From Bacteroidia bacterium (lineage in GTDB: Bacteria > Bacteroidota > Bacteroidia > AKYH767-A > OLB10): a DNA stretch of 11,925 nt. Every line of letters starts with the position of its first letter. Positions within the stretch are counted from its first letter, which is position 1. Below are positions 1 through 10,840 of this stretch, piece by piece. The stretch spans positions 1 to 11,925 of the forward strand of contig JANWID010000345.1 of the NCBI GenBank assembly GCA_025450095.1. The letters run 5' to 3'. The translations under genes were made by a program, and so were the position numbers. Under the pieces are notes generated by a model. That model saw only the letters and a list, made by a program, of their open reading frames with translations, was not told where the DNA came from and made no database searches.

Positions 1-47
1 AGAATAAGCATCCAGGAAGGCGCTTCAGTGACCAGTTGAAAATTCAA
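1..47 (-). CDS. Possible 5' end of a minus-strand gene cut by the window edge
   Basis: Reading leftward from a TTG at 47-45, the frame is open to the window edge and encodes about 15 residues (L-N-F-Q-L-V-T-E-A-P-S-W-M-L-I). A short polar start followed by TEAPSW and a hydrophobic run resembles, from memory, the N-terminus of some Bacteroidota membrane proteins, and it would be divergent from lolD. The evidence is thin: the start is not ATG, only 47 bases are visible, and a plus-strand frame is also open from the edge to a stop at 87-89. I would not name a product. Confidence 0.22.
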   Translation of the reverse strand, partial: MNFQLVTEAPSWMLI

Positions 48-187
48 AATGCTATTCTTTTATCAGAACTCCCGTTACCGGCTCCCTAAAACGGTTACCC
101 GGTCAGTGAATGAAAGCAACGCTTTTCAAGGCGCTAATATACTAAGTTGATTGGTGTGAAACAGTCACCCCGAAAGGATTCAATACC

Positions 188-195
188 TATATTTG
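188..195 (+). promoter_or_regulatory. Bacteroidota -7 promoter element for lolD
   Basis: TATATTTG matches the Bacteroidota -7 consensus TAnnTTTG at every defined position. It ends 5 bases before the ATG at 201, so the transcript would have almost no leader. I do not see a convincing TTTG -33 element at the usual 19-21 base spacing, so this rests on the -7 box alone. Confidence 0.5.
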
Positions 196-200
196 CCGCC

Positions 201-857
201 ATGCTGATAAAAACCGAAGGCCTTCATAAGCATTTCGACCGGGTACATGTTCTGAAAGGAATCAGCCTTGAAGTAAACAAAGCGGAGATCATTTCAGTTG
301 TGGGTGCATCTGGCGCTGGAAAAACAACGTTGCTTCAAATACTGGGTACCCTTGAAAGACCTGATAAAGGTACCGTGTATATGGAGGGTACTGATCTTTT
401 CAGCCTGAATAGTTCAGAACTGGCACGTTTCCGAAATCGTCACATTGGTTTTATTTTCCAGTTCCATCACCTGCTTCCTGAATTTACCGCGCTGGAAAAT
501 GTGAGCATTCCCGGAATGATCGGTAACAGGAATAAAAAAGAAATTACGACCCGTGCCATGGAATTGTTCGATTACCTGGGATTAACGGAACGGGCATCTC
601 ATAAACCATCTGAACTTTCAGGCGGTGAACAGCAACGTGTGGCAGTTGCCCGGGCACTGATCAATAATCCTCCAGTGATACTTGCCGACGAGCCATCAGG
701 AAACCTGGATTCGGCAACCGCAAAAGATCTTCATGAACTGTTTTTTTCGCTAAGAAAAGAATTCGGACAAACTTTTATTATCGTTACGCATAATGAAGCA
801 CTTGCGGAAATGGCCGACAGAAAGCTGCACATTCAGGATGGATTAATCGCTTCCTGA
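201..857 (+). CDS. lolD: LolD-family ABC transporter ATP-binding protein
   Basis: This is the cytoplasmic ATPase of a lipoprotein-releasing (LolCDE) or MacB-type transporter, which drives release of lipoproteins from the inner membrane. From the ATG at 201 it has 218 residues, normal for LolD. It shows Walker A GASGAGKT (35-42), the Q-loop at Q87 in [15 protein letters not shown], signature LSGGEQ (139-144), Walker B VILADEP with catalytic E164 followed by SGNLD, and the switch H197 in VTHN. A TTG at 147 would extend the frame by 18 residues, but they are not family-like and the -7 element would fall inside the gene, so 201 is preferred. No LolC/LolE permease is in the window, so the ATPase stands alone here, and exact assignment within the LolD/MacB/FtsE group rests on overall resemblance. 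Its stop lies 3 bases from the stop of the convergent selD. Confidence 0.88.
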   Translation: MLIKTEGLHKHFDRVHVLKGISLEVNKAEIISVVGASGAGKTTLLQILGTLERPDKGTVYMEGTDLFSLNSSELARFRNRHIGFIFQFHHLLPEFTALENVSIPGMIGNRNKKEITTRAMELFDYLGLTERASHKPSELSGGEQQRVAVARALINNPPVILADEPSGNLDSATAKDLHELFFSLRKEFGQTFIIVTHNEALAEMADRKLHIQDGLIAS

Positions 858-860
858 ACT

Positions 861-1928
861 TTATGCTTCTACGTAAATCAGTTTTTCACGTGATGGTACA
901 AGTTTTCCGATTTCATTAAATGCGAACGGTTCAAATCCTGAATCCTTCATTAATGCTTTGAATTCTTTCACATGAAGCGGATCAACTGCAACAAGAAGTC
1001 CCCCGCTGGTTTGTGGATCTGAAAGAATTACTCTGGATTTTTCATCAGTCAGTGATACCGTATGACCATAACTTTTCCAATTCCTGTTTGTCCCGCCTGG
1101 TATGCAACCGGCATCAATGTATTCAGCAACGGAATTAATTACAGGAATGGCTTCCAGATTTATTATTGCTGAAACTCCACTACCGGATGCCATCTCACCT
1201 AAGTGACCTAACAATCCAAAACCGGTAACATCTGTCAGGGCAGTTACGCCAGGTATGGTTCCCAGCTTCTCCCCGATCCGGTTCAATGTTGTCATGGATT
1301 CAATAGCGATGCGGAGATCCTGTTCTTTGAGAATACCTTTTTTGGAAGCGGTTGAAAGAATTCCGATGCCCAGTTTTTTTGTCAGGAATAAAAGATCTCC
1401 GGCCCTGGCAGTATTGTTCTTTTTCAGATGCGATATTTTTACAATTCCGTTTACCGATAAACCAAATATCGGTTCGGGTGAATCGATGCTATGGCCTCCT
1501 GCCAATGCAATCCCTGCTTCCAGGCAGATGCTTCTGCCTCCCGAAATAACTTGTCCCGCAATAGAAGGATGCAGCTTATCGACAGGCCATCCCAGCACTG
1601 CAATTGCAAGTACGGGCTTACCACCCATAGCATATACGTCGCTTATGGCATTTGTTGCTGCAATTCTTCCGAATTCAAATGGATCATCAACAATGGGCAT
1701 GAAGAAGTCGGTGGTGCTGATTAATGCATCACCGTTTCCCAGGTCCATCACCGCAGCATCATCACGACTGTGATTTCCAACAAGCAGGTTGGGAAAGTCT
1801 GGTGTTGCTTCATTTTGTTGAAGTATTTCACTTAAAACCGAAGGAGCTATTTTGCAGCCGCAGCCTGCCCCATGGCTGTATTGGGTTAATCTGACCGGGG
1901 TATTAATTGCAGGATCTGTGATCATCAT
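861..1928 (-). CDS. selD: Selenide, water dikinase (selenophosphate synthetase)
   Basis: SelD makes selenophosphate from selenide and ATP, the selenium donor for selenouridine in tRNA and for selenocysteine. The 355-residue protein is close to E. coli SelD (347) and collinear with it. The catalytic loop is HGAGCGCK, with C23 matching E. coli Cys17 and K26 matching Lys20, so this is the cysteine rather than the selenocysteine form. Further family blocks are [10 protein letters not shown] (51-60, metal/ATP-binding aspartates), [10 protein letters not shown] (71-80), [15 protein letters not shown] (91-105), [22 protein letters not shown] and DPQTSGGLL. The start is ATGATG; either Met could serve (1928 or 1925). 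It follows mnmH by 11 bases, so the two are almost certainly one transcript. No selA, selB or selC is visible, and with the mnmH partner the likely role here is tRNA 2-selenouridine synthesis. Confidence 0.96.
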   Translation of the reverse strand: MMITDPAINTPVRLTQYSHGAGCGCKIAPSVLSEILQQNEATPDFPNLLVGNHSRDDAAVMDLGNGDALISTTDFFMPIVDDPFEFGRIAATNAISDVYAMGGKPVLAIAVLGWPVDKLHPSIAGQVISGGRSICLEAGIALAGGHSIDSPEPIFGLSVNGIVKISHLKKNNTARAGDLLFLTKKLGIGILSTASKKGILKEQDLRIAIESMTTLNRIGEKLGTIPGVTALTDVTGFGLLGHLGEMASGSGVSAIINLEAIPVINSVAEYIDAGCIPGGTNRNWKSYGHTVSLTDEKSRVILSDPQTSGGLLVAVDPLHVKEFKALMKDSGFEPFAFNEIGKLVPSREKLIYVEA

Positions 1929-1939
1929 TTAGAATTTTA

Positions 1940-2983
1940 TCAATTTGGAATCTTTTCAGAAGCGAATCGGATCAGCGTGGACGGAATTGTATCGGCAGGA
2001 ATATTTTCAAGATCGATATGAAAACAAAATTCAGAATTTCGCTGCGTTGTTCCATAAGAGTATAATTTATCATAGTAATCCAGAACAATATCCAGCCAGC
2101 CTTCTATATCACCCGACTCCAGGAAATTCAAAGCCTGCTTCAAATGTTGGGGTCCCATTCTCTTTCCTATTTTCCGGGTTGTTTCGGCAAGAATGTCCAC
2201 CGGAAATTTTCCATATTCCTCAAGGATTCTTTTTTTCCTGGTTTCAATTCCCACGTTGATTTCCACAAGAGGTGAATTCCGGATCAGGGCAAAAGTTTTA
2301 TGAGGCAAAATACAGGAACCAATCGATCTGCTCTCATTTTCGATCCAGACAGGTTTGTTCGAATCAAACCGCATCCATTCCATGCTGATGCTATTTTCAA
2401 ATTGTTCATTGGAGGGTTGACTTCCTTTTCCAAGTCCTCCGAATGCAGATCCTTTATGATTTGCCAAAGTTTCAAGCTGGAGAACCTGTTCTCCCATACT
2501 TTTAATTGCTTCCAGTATTTCCGTTTTACCAGAACCAGTCGGTCCACCCAGGATGATAGTCTGAAGGGGCCTGTTTACTATATCAAGGACCAGGTTCCGG
2601 TATGCTTTATATCCGCCTTTCAGAGTAATTACACGAAAGCCATTGATCTTAAGTAACCAGGTCATGATCTGGCTGCGCATTCCTCCGCGCCAGCAATACA
2701 ACATCACTTCCTTTCCCGGTGAGAGTTCATTTGCTTTCTGAATAATTTCAAAAAACCTGGGACCTACCAGTCTGAAACCAGCCTGGATTGCAGCATCCCT
2801 TCCTTTTTCCTTAAAAAGAGTTCCAACTTCCTGTCTTTCTGAATTGTTTAATAATGGTAAATTCAGGGCTCCGGGAATATGTGCATGAAGATATTCACTC
2901 TCACTTCGGCTGTCGAATAACGGGACTTTGTCATTCGTAAGAATCTTCATAAAATCCGAAATCTCTGTTCCATTTGAAGTCAT
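1940..2983 (-). CDS. mnmH: tRNA 2-selenouridine synthase
   Basis: MnmH (also called SelU or YbbB) replaces sulfur by selenium in 2-thiouridine at the wobble position of certain tRNAs, using selenophosphate through a geranylated intermediate. The 347-residue protein has the two expected parts. The N-terminal rhodanese domain (about 15-130) contains FDSRSESEY, AHIPGALNLPLLNN and the active-site loop CWRGGMRS with C97, the same position as the catalytic Cys in E. coli. The C-terminal P-loop part has GGPTGSGKT (146-154), LANHKGSAFGGLG (173-185) and WIENESRSIG (213-222). It is the first gene of a two-gene operon with selD, its direct supplier of substrate. The ATG at 2983 gives the usual family length; an ATG at 2950 (residue 12) is possible because the -7 element lies only 5 bases before the first ATG. 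Confidence 0.95.
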   Translation of the reverse strand: MTSNGTEISDFMKILTNDKVPLFDSRSESEYLHAHIPGALNLPLLNNSERQEVGTLFKEKGRDAAIQAGFRLVGPRFFEIIQKANELSPGKEVMLYCWRGGMRSQIMTWLLKINGFRVITLKGGYKAYRNLVLDIVNRPLQTIILGGPTGSGKTEILEAIKSMGEQVLQLETLANHKGSAFGGLGKGSQPSNEQFENSISMEWMRFDSNKPVWIENESRSIGSCILPHKTFALIRNSPLVEINVGIETRKKRILEEYGKFPVDILAETTRKIGKRMGPQHLKQALNFLESGDIEGWLDIVLDYYDKLYSYGTTQRNSEFCFHIDLENIPADTIPSTLIRFASEKIPN

Positions 2984-2988
2984 AGCTG

Positions 2989-2996
2989 CAAAGATA
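2989..2996 (-). promoter_or_regulatory. Bacteroidota -7 promoter element for mnmH-selD
   Basis: On the minus strand this reads TATCTTTG, a full match to TAnnTTTG, and it ends 5 bases before the mnmH ATG, the same geometry as at lolD. The only -33 candidate is a weak TTCC with a 20-base spacer. It lies downstream of the yqgE terminator, which fits independent transcription of mnmH-selD. The transcript would be leaderless or nearly so, unless translation starts at the ATG at 2950. Confidence 0.5.
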
Positions 2997-3053
2997 CCAG
3001 TGTCAGCTTATCTTTTGGAATGATCCTGTCATTAACCAGCAACCATTTGAAAT

Positions 3054-3079
3054 AAAAAAAGGGCTGTAAAAACAGCCCT
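3054..3079 (-). terminator. Rho-independent terminator of yqgE
   Basis: On the minus strand an 8-base-pair stem AGGGCTGT / ACAGCCCT with a TTTT loop is followed by a run of seven T (3060-3054), the closing A-T pair overlapping the run. It starts 24 bases after the yqgE stop, in the right direction, and stands before the mnmH promoter, so it separates the two minus-strand units. Confidence 0.88.
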
Positions 3080-3103
3080 GCTCATTTATAAACTTAAACT
3101 TCC

Positions 3104-3667
3104 TTAGTTCAATGCCGGATCTTCAGGGAAATTAGCCATCATGGCATATTCCTGCCCCATGCTCCTTAAAATCTGGCTCCAAAGGCACTTGGGATCATCA
3201 TAAAATGTAAATCGTTCGTTGTATCCGGTTACCAGCCATGATTTTTCTTCAACCTCGTGATCAAGTTGAGAAGGATCCCAACCTGAATAACCAGCATAAA
3301 ACCGAATCATATTTGGTTTTACTTTTCCGTCGGCAATCATTTTCCGTAACATGTCATAATTTCCGCCCCAATAAATTCCATTGACTATTTTCTTGGCTCC
3401 TTCTAATTTAGGTCCTATAGTATGGATGTAGAATAAAGTATCCGTTTCTACAGGCCCGCCAAAATATAAAGGGGATTGGAAATCGGGAAAATCTTCAACA
3501 GCATCATTTATGTTTACTTCAGTTGGTTTGTTGAGAATAAATCCCAGGGTACCCGTTTCATCGTGCTCACTTAATAAAACCACTGCTCTTTTAAAATACG
3601 AGTCGGTAAGAAAGGGCTCCGAGATAAGGAATGTGCCCTGGTTTGGTTTCACCATCGAGTTTTTCAT
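3104..3667 (-). CDS. yqgE: YqgE/AlgH family protein (DUF179)
   Basis: This is a member of the widespread YqgE/AlgH family, cytoplasmic proteins whose biochemical role is not settled; AlgH was named for an effect on alginate expression in Pseudomonas. The protein has 187 residues, the usual size, and the family blocks are in order: GTFLISEPFL (11-20), GFILNKP (42-48), LYFGGPVETD (67-76), and FYAGYSGWDPSQLDHEV (123-139) followed by WLV. No signal peptide or membrane helix is present. The start at 3667 (ATG) is the longest; the Met at residue 5 (3655) is also plausible and keeps the whole domain. It is a single-gene unit: a terminator follows, and pdxH is divergent across a 272-base gap. I infer no specific function from the neighbours. 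Confidence 0.9.
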   Translation of the reverse strand: MKNSMVKPNQGTFLISEPFLTDSYFKRAVVLLSEHDETGTLGFILNKPTEVNINDAVEDFPDFQSPLYFGGPVETDTLFYIHTIGPKLEGAKKIVNGIYWGGNYDMLRKMIADGKVKPNMIRFYAGYSGWDPSQLDHEVEEKSWLVTGYNERFTFYDDPKCLWSQILRSMGQEYAMMANFPEDPALN

Positions 3668-3725
3668 GGTTTGTGCGGTTTTTGACGCTATATTATTGAA
3701 CGTATGCAGTTACTAAGGTTGATAT

Positions 3726-3736
3726 AATTCCAGTTA
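3726..3736 (+). repeat. Direct repeat copy 1, AATTCCAGTTA
   Basis: AATTCCAGTTA occurs here and again at 3806-3816, same orientation, 80 bases apart, both within the yqgE-pdxH intergenic region. Such an exact 11-mer repeat is unlikely but not impossible by chance in AT-rich DNA of this length. It could be a regulator site. Confidence 0.35.
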
Positions 3737-3802
3737 ACTTATTACAATTTATACGTTCTTTTTAACCCTCGGGCCGCTAAAATAATGCCATTGTATAACC
3801 TT

Positions 3803-3816
3803 TGGAATTCCAGTTA
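3803..3816 (+). repeat. Direct repeat copy 2 fused to a 10-base palindrome
   Basis: TGGAATTCCA (3803-3812) is a perfect palindrome, and the second AATTCCAGTTA copy runs from 3806 to 3816. The first copy is preceded by TAT rather than TGG, so only this copy is palindromic. It could be an operator; no regulator can be named. Confidence 0.35.
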
Positions 3817-3939
3817 TTTAATCAAGTGGCAGGTTTTCTGACAGCCTTATTATTTATATAACAATTTGATAATTAGTGATATACATTAAATCATAAGGAT
3901 ACCGGAATTGCCTAATTTTACAACTTTAATTACAGCCAT

Positions 3940-4590
3940 ATGGACCCCATCAGAGATTATATTAAAAGTTTACGGGTGGATTACAATCTTGGATTTCTGG
4001 ACGAAAAAACCGCACAGGAAGACCCCATTTTACAGTTTGCGGAATGGATGCAACAAGCAATTGATAAAAAAGCAAATGAGCCTAATGCGATGAGCCTGGC
4101 AACAGTTTCTTCTAATGGCAGACCTTCCAGCAGAATCGTCCTGTTGCGAAACTTTGACCAGGATGGTTTTGTTTTCTTTACAAATTATGAAAGCCATAAA
4201 GCAAAAGAGCTGGAGGCAAATAATCGCGCTGCTTTGAACTTTTTCTGGCCCGAAATACATAAGCAGATACGTATTGAAGGAAAAACGGAAAGGATATCAG
4301 AAAAGGAATCCGATGAGTATTTTGATTCACGTCCCAGGGAAAGCCAGGTAGGTGCATGGGCCTCGGGGCAAAGCAACAAGTTACAAAGCCGGGCTGAACT
4401 GGATGAAAAATATGAAATGATTAATAAACAGTTCGACGGAAAAACAATAAGTCGTCCTTCTTTCTGGGGTGGCTTTCGGTTACGGCCCGATATGTTTGAA
4501 TTCTGGCAAGGACGTCCTAAGAGGCTGCACGACCGATTACAGTACCGGCTTGAAAACTCGCAGTGGATCATTCAACGTCTATACCCCTGA
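3940..4590 (+). CDS. pdxH: Pyridoxamine/pyridoxine 5'-phosphate oxidase
   Basis: PdxH is the cytoplasmic FMN enzyme that oxidises pyridoxine 5'-phosphate or pyridoxamine 5'-phosphate with O2 to pyridoxal 5'-phosphate, the last step of the DXP-dependent route and of salvage. The 216-residue protein is the normal length and collinear with the E. coli enzyme (218). The FMN-binding barrel carries SSRIVLLR (63-70), FFTNYESHKAKEL (79-91) and WPEIHKQIRIEG (103-114). SRPRESQVGAWASGQS (130-145) and the C-terminal block FWGGFRLRPDMFEFWQG (175-191) follow. RLHDR (195-199) supplies the substrate-binding R195 and H197, equivalent to E. coli R197 and H199. The downstream phosphoesterase gene begins 20 bases after the stop, so they are probably co-transcribed. 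An O2-using enzyme hints at an aerobic or oxygen-tolerant lifestyle, though PdxH also occurs in some anaerobes. Confidence 0.96.
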   Translation: MDPIRDYIKSLRVDYNLGFLDEKTAQEDPILQFAEWMQQAIDKKANEPNAMSLATVSSNGRPSSRIVLLRNFDQDGFVFFTNYESHKAKELEANNRAALNFFWPEIHKQIRIEGKTERISEKESDEYFDSRPRESQVGAWASGQSNKLQSRAELDEKYEMINKQFDGKTISRPSFWGGFRLRPDMFEFWQGRPKRLHDRLQYRLENSQWIIQRLYP

Positions 4591-4610
4591 AATAGTTTTT
4601 CAGAACGATC

Positions 4611-5852
4611 ATGCGGACTATTTTCATAATCGCCATACTTTTTTTGATCGATCTGTATGTTTTCAACGGTATTAAAATTCTGACACGGAACTTTCCACAG
4701 GTATATTCACGGTTATTTTTTTATGGATTCTGGGGTACGAGCCACATGTGTTTTTTGATCCTGTTCATGGGAATAATCATTGACTGGCACCAATGGCCAA
4801 AAGCGTTACGCATTTATTCCTTTGCGTTTGTCTTTGTAATTTATTTCTCCAAGATGTTCCTTATCGTTTTCTTGCTTCTGGATGATATTTTAAGGTTAAT
4901 CAGATGGATGGCACAAATAACAATGAGATCGGCAAATCAAGGAGAACCAAAAGTGACCGGGATTTCACGTTATGATTTTATTGTCAGGCTCGGAGTATTT
5001 GTTGCCGCAATTCCGTTCGTCGCCCTGGTGGTGGGAATGTTCAAAGGGAAATATGAATTCCAGGTAAGAAAAGTAAAGCTAAGCTTATCGGGTTTGCCGG
5101 ATGCATTTAAAGGATTCCGGATCGTTCAGATTTCAGATATTCATACCGGTAGTTTCATGAATAAAACTCCACTGGTCAAGGCTGTGAAAATGGTGAATGA
5201 TCTCCGGCCTGATGTTATCTTTTTTACCGGCGATCTTGTGAATGATCATCATAAGGAGGCTCTGCCCTATACCGAAGTGCTGTCTGAATTAAAATCAGAA
5301 CATGGGGTTTTTTCAATTCTGGGTAACCATGACTATGGCGATTATTACCGATGGAATAGCAGGCAGGAAAAAGCGGAGAATCTTCAACAGCTGATTCGGT
5401 TGCACCGGAAACTTGGTTGGGATATCCTTTTGGATGAACATCGTTATATTGAAAAAAACGGATATCAGATCGGTGTGATCGGTGTGCAAAACTGGAGCGC
5501 AAGGATGAATTTTACCCGCTATGGGAATCTCGGTAAAGCTCTGGACGGAATGAAAAATAGTCCTGTTAACATATTGCTGAGTCACGACCCATCACACTGG
5601 AAAGCTGAAGTCCTGGGTAAAGCTACACATATCAATCTAACGCTTTCCGGACATACGCATGGCTTCCAGTTCGGTGTCGATATTCCCGGATTCAAATGGA
5701 GTCCCGTGCAGTATGTTTATCACGAATGGTGTGGTCTTTATTCGGAAAATAACCAGTATCTGTATGTCAACAGGGGACTGGGATTCCTGGGTTATCCTGG
5801 AAGGGTTGGAATTCTTCCTGAAATTACAGTGTTCGAACTGGACCAGGGTTGA
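4611..5852 (+). CDS. Membrane-anchored metallophosphoesterase (YaeI/YkuE-like)
   Basis: This 413-residue protein has an N-terminal membrane part with four likely helices (about 3-20, 34-57, 68-90 and 124-143) and a calcineurin-like phosphoesterase domain from about 165 to the end. The metal-binding motifs are complete and in order: DIH (176-178), GD (207-208) within FFTGDLVND, GNHD (238-241), H325 in LLSHDP, and GHTH (347-350). This set matches the two-metal phosphoesterases of the YaeI/YkuE group, some of which hydrolyse UDP-diacylglucosamine or act on other lipid-linked phosphates; the substrate cannot be read here. The topology fits a domain held at the membrane face. It follows pdxH by 20 bases on the same strand and ends 2 bases from the convergent dapA stop, with no terminator hairpin between. 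Function beyond metallophosphoesterase is not assigned. Confidence 0.9.
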   Translation: MRTIFIIAILFLIDLYVFNGIKILTRNFPQVYSRLFFYGFWGTSHMCFLILFMGIIIDWHQWPKALRIYSFAFVFVIYFSKMFLIVFLLLDDILRLIRWMAQITMRSANQGEPKVTGISRYDFIVRLGVFVAAIPFVALVVGMFKGKYEFQVRKVKLSLSGLPDAFKGFRIVQISDIHTGSFMNKTPLVKAVKMVNDLRPDVIFFTGDLVNDHHKEALPYTEVLSELKSEHGVFSILGNHDYGDYYRWNSRQEKAENLQQLIRLHRKLGWDILLDEHRYIEKNGYQIGVIGVQNWSARMNFTRYGNLGKALDGMKNSPVNILLSHDPSHWKAEVLGKATHINLTLSGHTHGFQFGVDIPGFKWSPVQYVYHEWCGLYSENNQYLYVNRGLGFLGYPGRVGILPEITVFELDQG

Positions 5853-5854
5853 CC

Positions 5855-6728
5855 TCAGGCCATCTCATGTATTTTTTCCACTTCGGCCAAAATTCTGTTC
5901 AGGTGGGCTTTGCTCACATTCACCAGGGGCAATCGCAAATAATCATCACAAATACCCATAGAATTCAATACGCCTTTAACTCCGGCAGGACTTCCCTCTG
6001 AAAACAGCATCGGGGTAATATTACTCAGCTGGTAATGTAAATCTCTGGCTTTTTCGAAATTCTCTTTGAGGCAAAGCCTCACCATTTCCGAATATTCTTT
6101 TGGAAATGCATTCGCAACAACTGATATCACACCATCGGCACCCACCGACATCAAAGGAAGAGTGATCAGATCGTCTCCCGAAATCACGAGGAATCCGTCA
6201 GGTTTATTCTGAATGATGGTCATGATCTGTTCAAAATTTCCGGAAGCTTCCTTAACACCGATTATATTCTCAAATTCAGATGCAAGATTCAGGGTTGTAT
6301 CGGCTGTCATATTGCAACCTGTTCTGCCCGGAACATTATAGAGAATCATCGGAACCGGTGATTCATTGGCGAGCATTTTATAATGCTGATACAATCCTTT
6401 CTGAGTTGGCTTATTATAATATGGTGTTACGGAAAGCACAGCGTCAATCCGGGAATAATCGTATTCGCTCAGGCATTTCAGCACATCACGGGTATTGTTC
6501 CCTCCCACACCGGCAACTACCGGAATCCTGCCGTTTACTTCTTCAGTAACAAAATCGAGTACTGCAATTTTTTCATCAGTCGATAAGGTTACTGATTCAC
6601 CCGTAGTTCCCAGGGGAACCAGGTAATCCACTTTCCCCGTAATAAGATGGTCAATTAACTTTTTAAATCCTTTAAAATTGATGCTTCCGTCCTTATGAAA
6701 AGGAGTAACCATTGCAACGCCGGTTCCT

Positions 6729-6751
<23 letters not shown>
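5855..6751 (-). CDS. dapA: 4-hydroxy-tetrahydrodipicolinate synthase
   Basis: DapA condenses pyruvate with aspartate semialdehyde, the first committed step of the lysine and diaminopimelate pathway, which feeds peptidoglycan. The 298-residue TIM barrel shows the family markers: LGTTGES (48-54, with T50), VTPYYNKPTQKGLYQHY (108-124, with Y112), YNVPGRTGCNM (138-148, with Y138 and R143) and IIGVKEASGN (163-172) with the Schiff-base lysine K167, matching E. coli Y133, R138 and K161. It is the last gene of the ligA - DUF6913-like - dapA string; its start lies inside the end of the upstream gene (23-base overlap). An AAGGA directly abuts the ATG with no spacer, which is too close for a classical ribosome site, so translational coupling is more likely. 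The start gives the usual N-terminus (FKGTGVAMVTPF from residue 7). Confidence 0.95.
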
Positions 6752-9983
<3,232 letters not shown>

Positions 9984-9989
9984 AAAAAA

Positions 9990-10790
9990 TCAGGATTGTA
10001 AGCTGTTGAATCCGATAAGTGCATTTTGTAATGCACTCATTTCATTTGAAAATAGTTTTTTATCTTCTTTTGTATTGGTTGATTCCAGGATTTTTGAAAT
10101 TGCTTCGGCATTTGCTACAGCTGCTTCACGACAAAATCCAATACTACCGGAAACCATACCGGCACCTGTAACCTGCTTGATATTTTTAAGTAATTTTTCC
10201 CGGTTTGCTGCAATTTGAAATTCAGCTTCCTTAATTGCGCGGTTCTTGGCAAGAGCAATTAGAACAAATAATACCAGAGTTCCCGCCGCAGTAATTCCTC
10301 CCAAGGTATAATATCGCTGCTTTAATCCGGAGACTGCTGCACGAGTGGCATTCAGGTTTTTAATTTCTGTATCCAGGTTACTTATCTTATCAGTTTCGGA
10401 AGTGGTAATGTGCTTATGTAAAGAAATCAAGGAATCTTTAGCAAAAGCATTGTATTTTCTAAGGTAACGGTTGTTGAAATCAAGACGCTCTTTGAATACG
10501 TCCGCAGCGTTCCTGTAATGGTTGAAATTTTTGAATGCATCTGATAGCTGGATCATTACTTTATCAAGATCCGCCTGTTGTTTCAGCGTGAGATCTTCAC
10601 GGGTTGCATATTTGGCAACCGCAAATCTTATCGAATAAAGCTCATCAGCTTTTTCAACATCATTTATCCGCTCCGATAACCTGGTAATTAACTGGTCAGA
10701 AATCTGGGCGTGGATCCGGCTTGTCGAATAACAGCAAAAGATGACTGTCCAAATTAATATGCAGGGTATAAATTTATTTTTCAGCGACAT
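9990..10790 (-). CDS. Unrecognised membrane protein with signal peptide, coupled to the sensor gene
   Basis: I recognise no named family. From the ATG at 10790 the protein has 266 residues: a signal peptide (1-28, hydrophobic core IPCILIWTVIFCC, likely cut after RIHA), a helical periplasmic part (about 30-158) with TPR-like and coiled-coil character, one membrane helix (about 161-181) and an 85-residue cytoplasmic tail with no ATPase motifs. The periplasmic part ends in a heptad-like stretch (SETDKISNLDTEIKNLNATR) like the pre-membrane region of TPR sensor kinases. An earlier ATG at 10841 overlaps the upstream stop as TGATG and would add 17 residues before the signal peptide; coupling favours it, but the signal peptide at the N-terminus favours 10790. 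It probably works with the sensor upstream, by co-transcription and matching topology; this is inference. Confidence 0.75.
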   Translation of the reverse strand: MSLKNKFIPCILIWTVIFCCYSTSRIHAQISDQLITRLSERINDVEKADELYSIRFAVAKYATREDLTLKQQADLDKVMIQLSDAFKNFNHYRNAADVFKERLDFNNRYLRKYNAFAKDSLISLHKHITTSETDKISNLDTEIKNLNATRAAVSGLKQRYYTLGGITAAGTLVLFVLIALAKNRAIKEAEFQIAANREKLLKNIKQVTGAGMVSGSIGFCREAAVANAEAISKILESTNTKEDKKLFSNEMSALQNALIGFNSLQS

Positions 10791-10840
10791 ATTTTTATTA
10801 CTTCTGTATTCGGCAATACCTGGAATCATTCCGTGAAACA

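Larger units (their letters stand above)
3668..3939. other. Divergent intergenic region between yqgE and pdxH
   Basis: This 272-base AT-rich gap must hold the promoters of both divergent genes. I see no RNA gene, known riboswitch or small ORF with support. It contains an 11-base direct repeat and a 10-base palindrome, listed separately. A TAATTTTA at 3913-3920 is one base off the -7 consensus and lies 19 bases before the pdxH ATG, but no matching -33 element is evident. No convincing promoter was found for yqgE. Confidence 0.6.

Noticed and set aside
110..130. Weak hairpin (TGAAAG / CTTTTCA) as a terminator before lolD
   Set aside because: The stem is about five pairs plus a G-T pair, with no T-run on either strand.
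147..200. Upstream TTG start for lolD
   Set aside because: The added 18 residues do not resemble LolD N-termini, and the region contains the -7 promoter element.
1255..1773. 172-residue open frame on the plus strand, antisense to selD
   Set aside because: It lies wholly inside the well-supported selD, its translation has no family features, and it is best explained as a shadow frame.
1842..1870. Selenocysteine (in-frame TGA) at the SelD active site
   Set aside because: The catalytic codon is Cys and the frame is open throughout, so no recoding is needed.
3838..3880. Riboswitch or small RNA upstream of pdxH
   Set aside because: The AT-rich stretch has only a three-pair CAG/CTG stem near 3830-3845 and no recognisable riboswitch core.
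4185..4571. 128-residue open frame on the minus strand over pdxH
   Set aside because: It is antisense to a complete, motif-rich pdxH, and its composition (many Ser, Cys, Arg) is typical of a shadow frame.
9984..9989. T-run after the last minus-strand gene as a terminator
   Set aside because: The A-run at the convergent stops gives Ts on the minus strand, but I find no stem before it.
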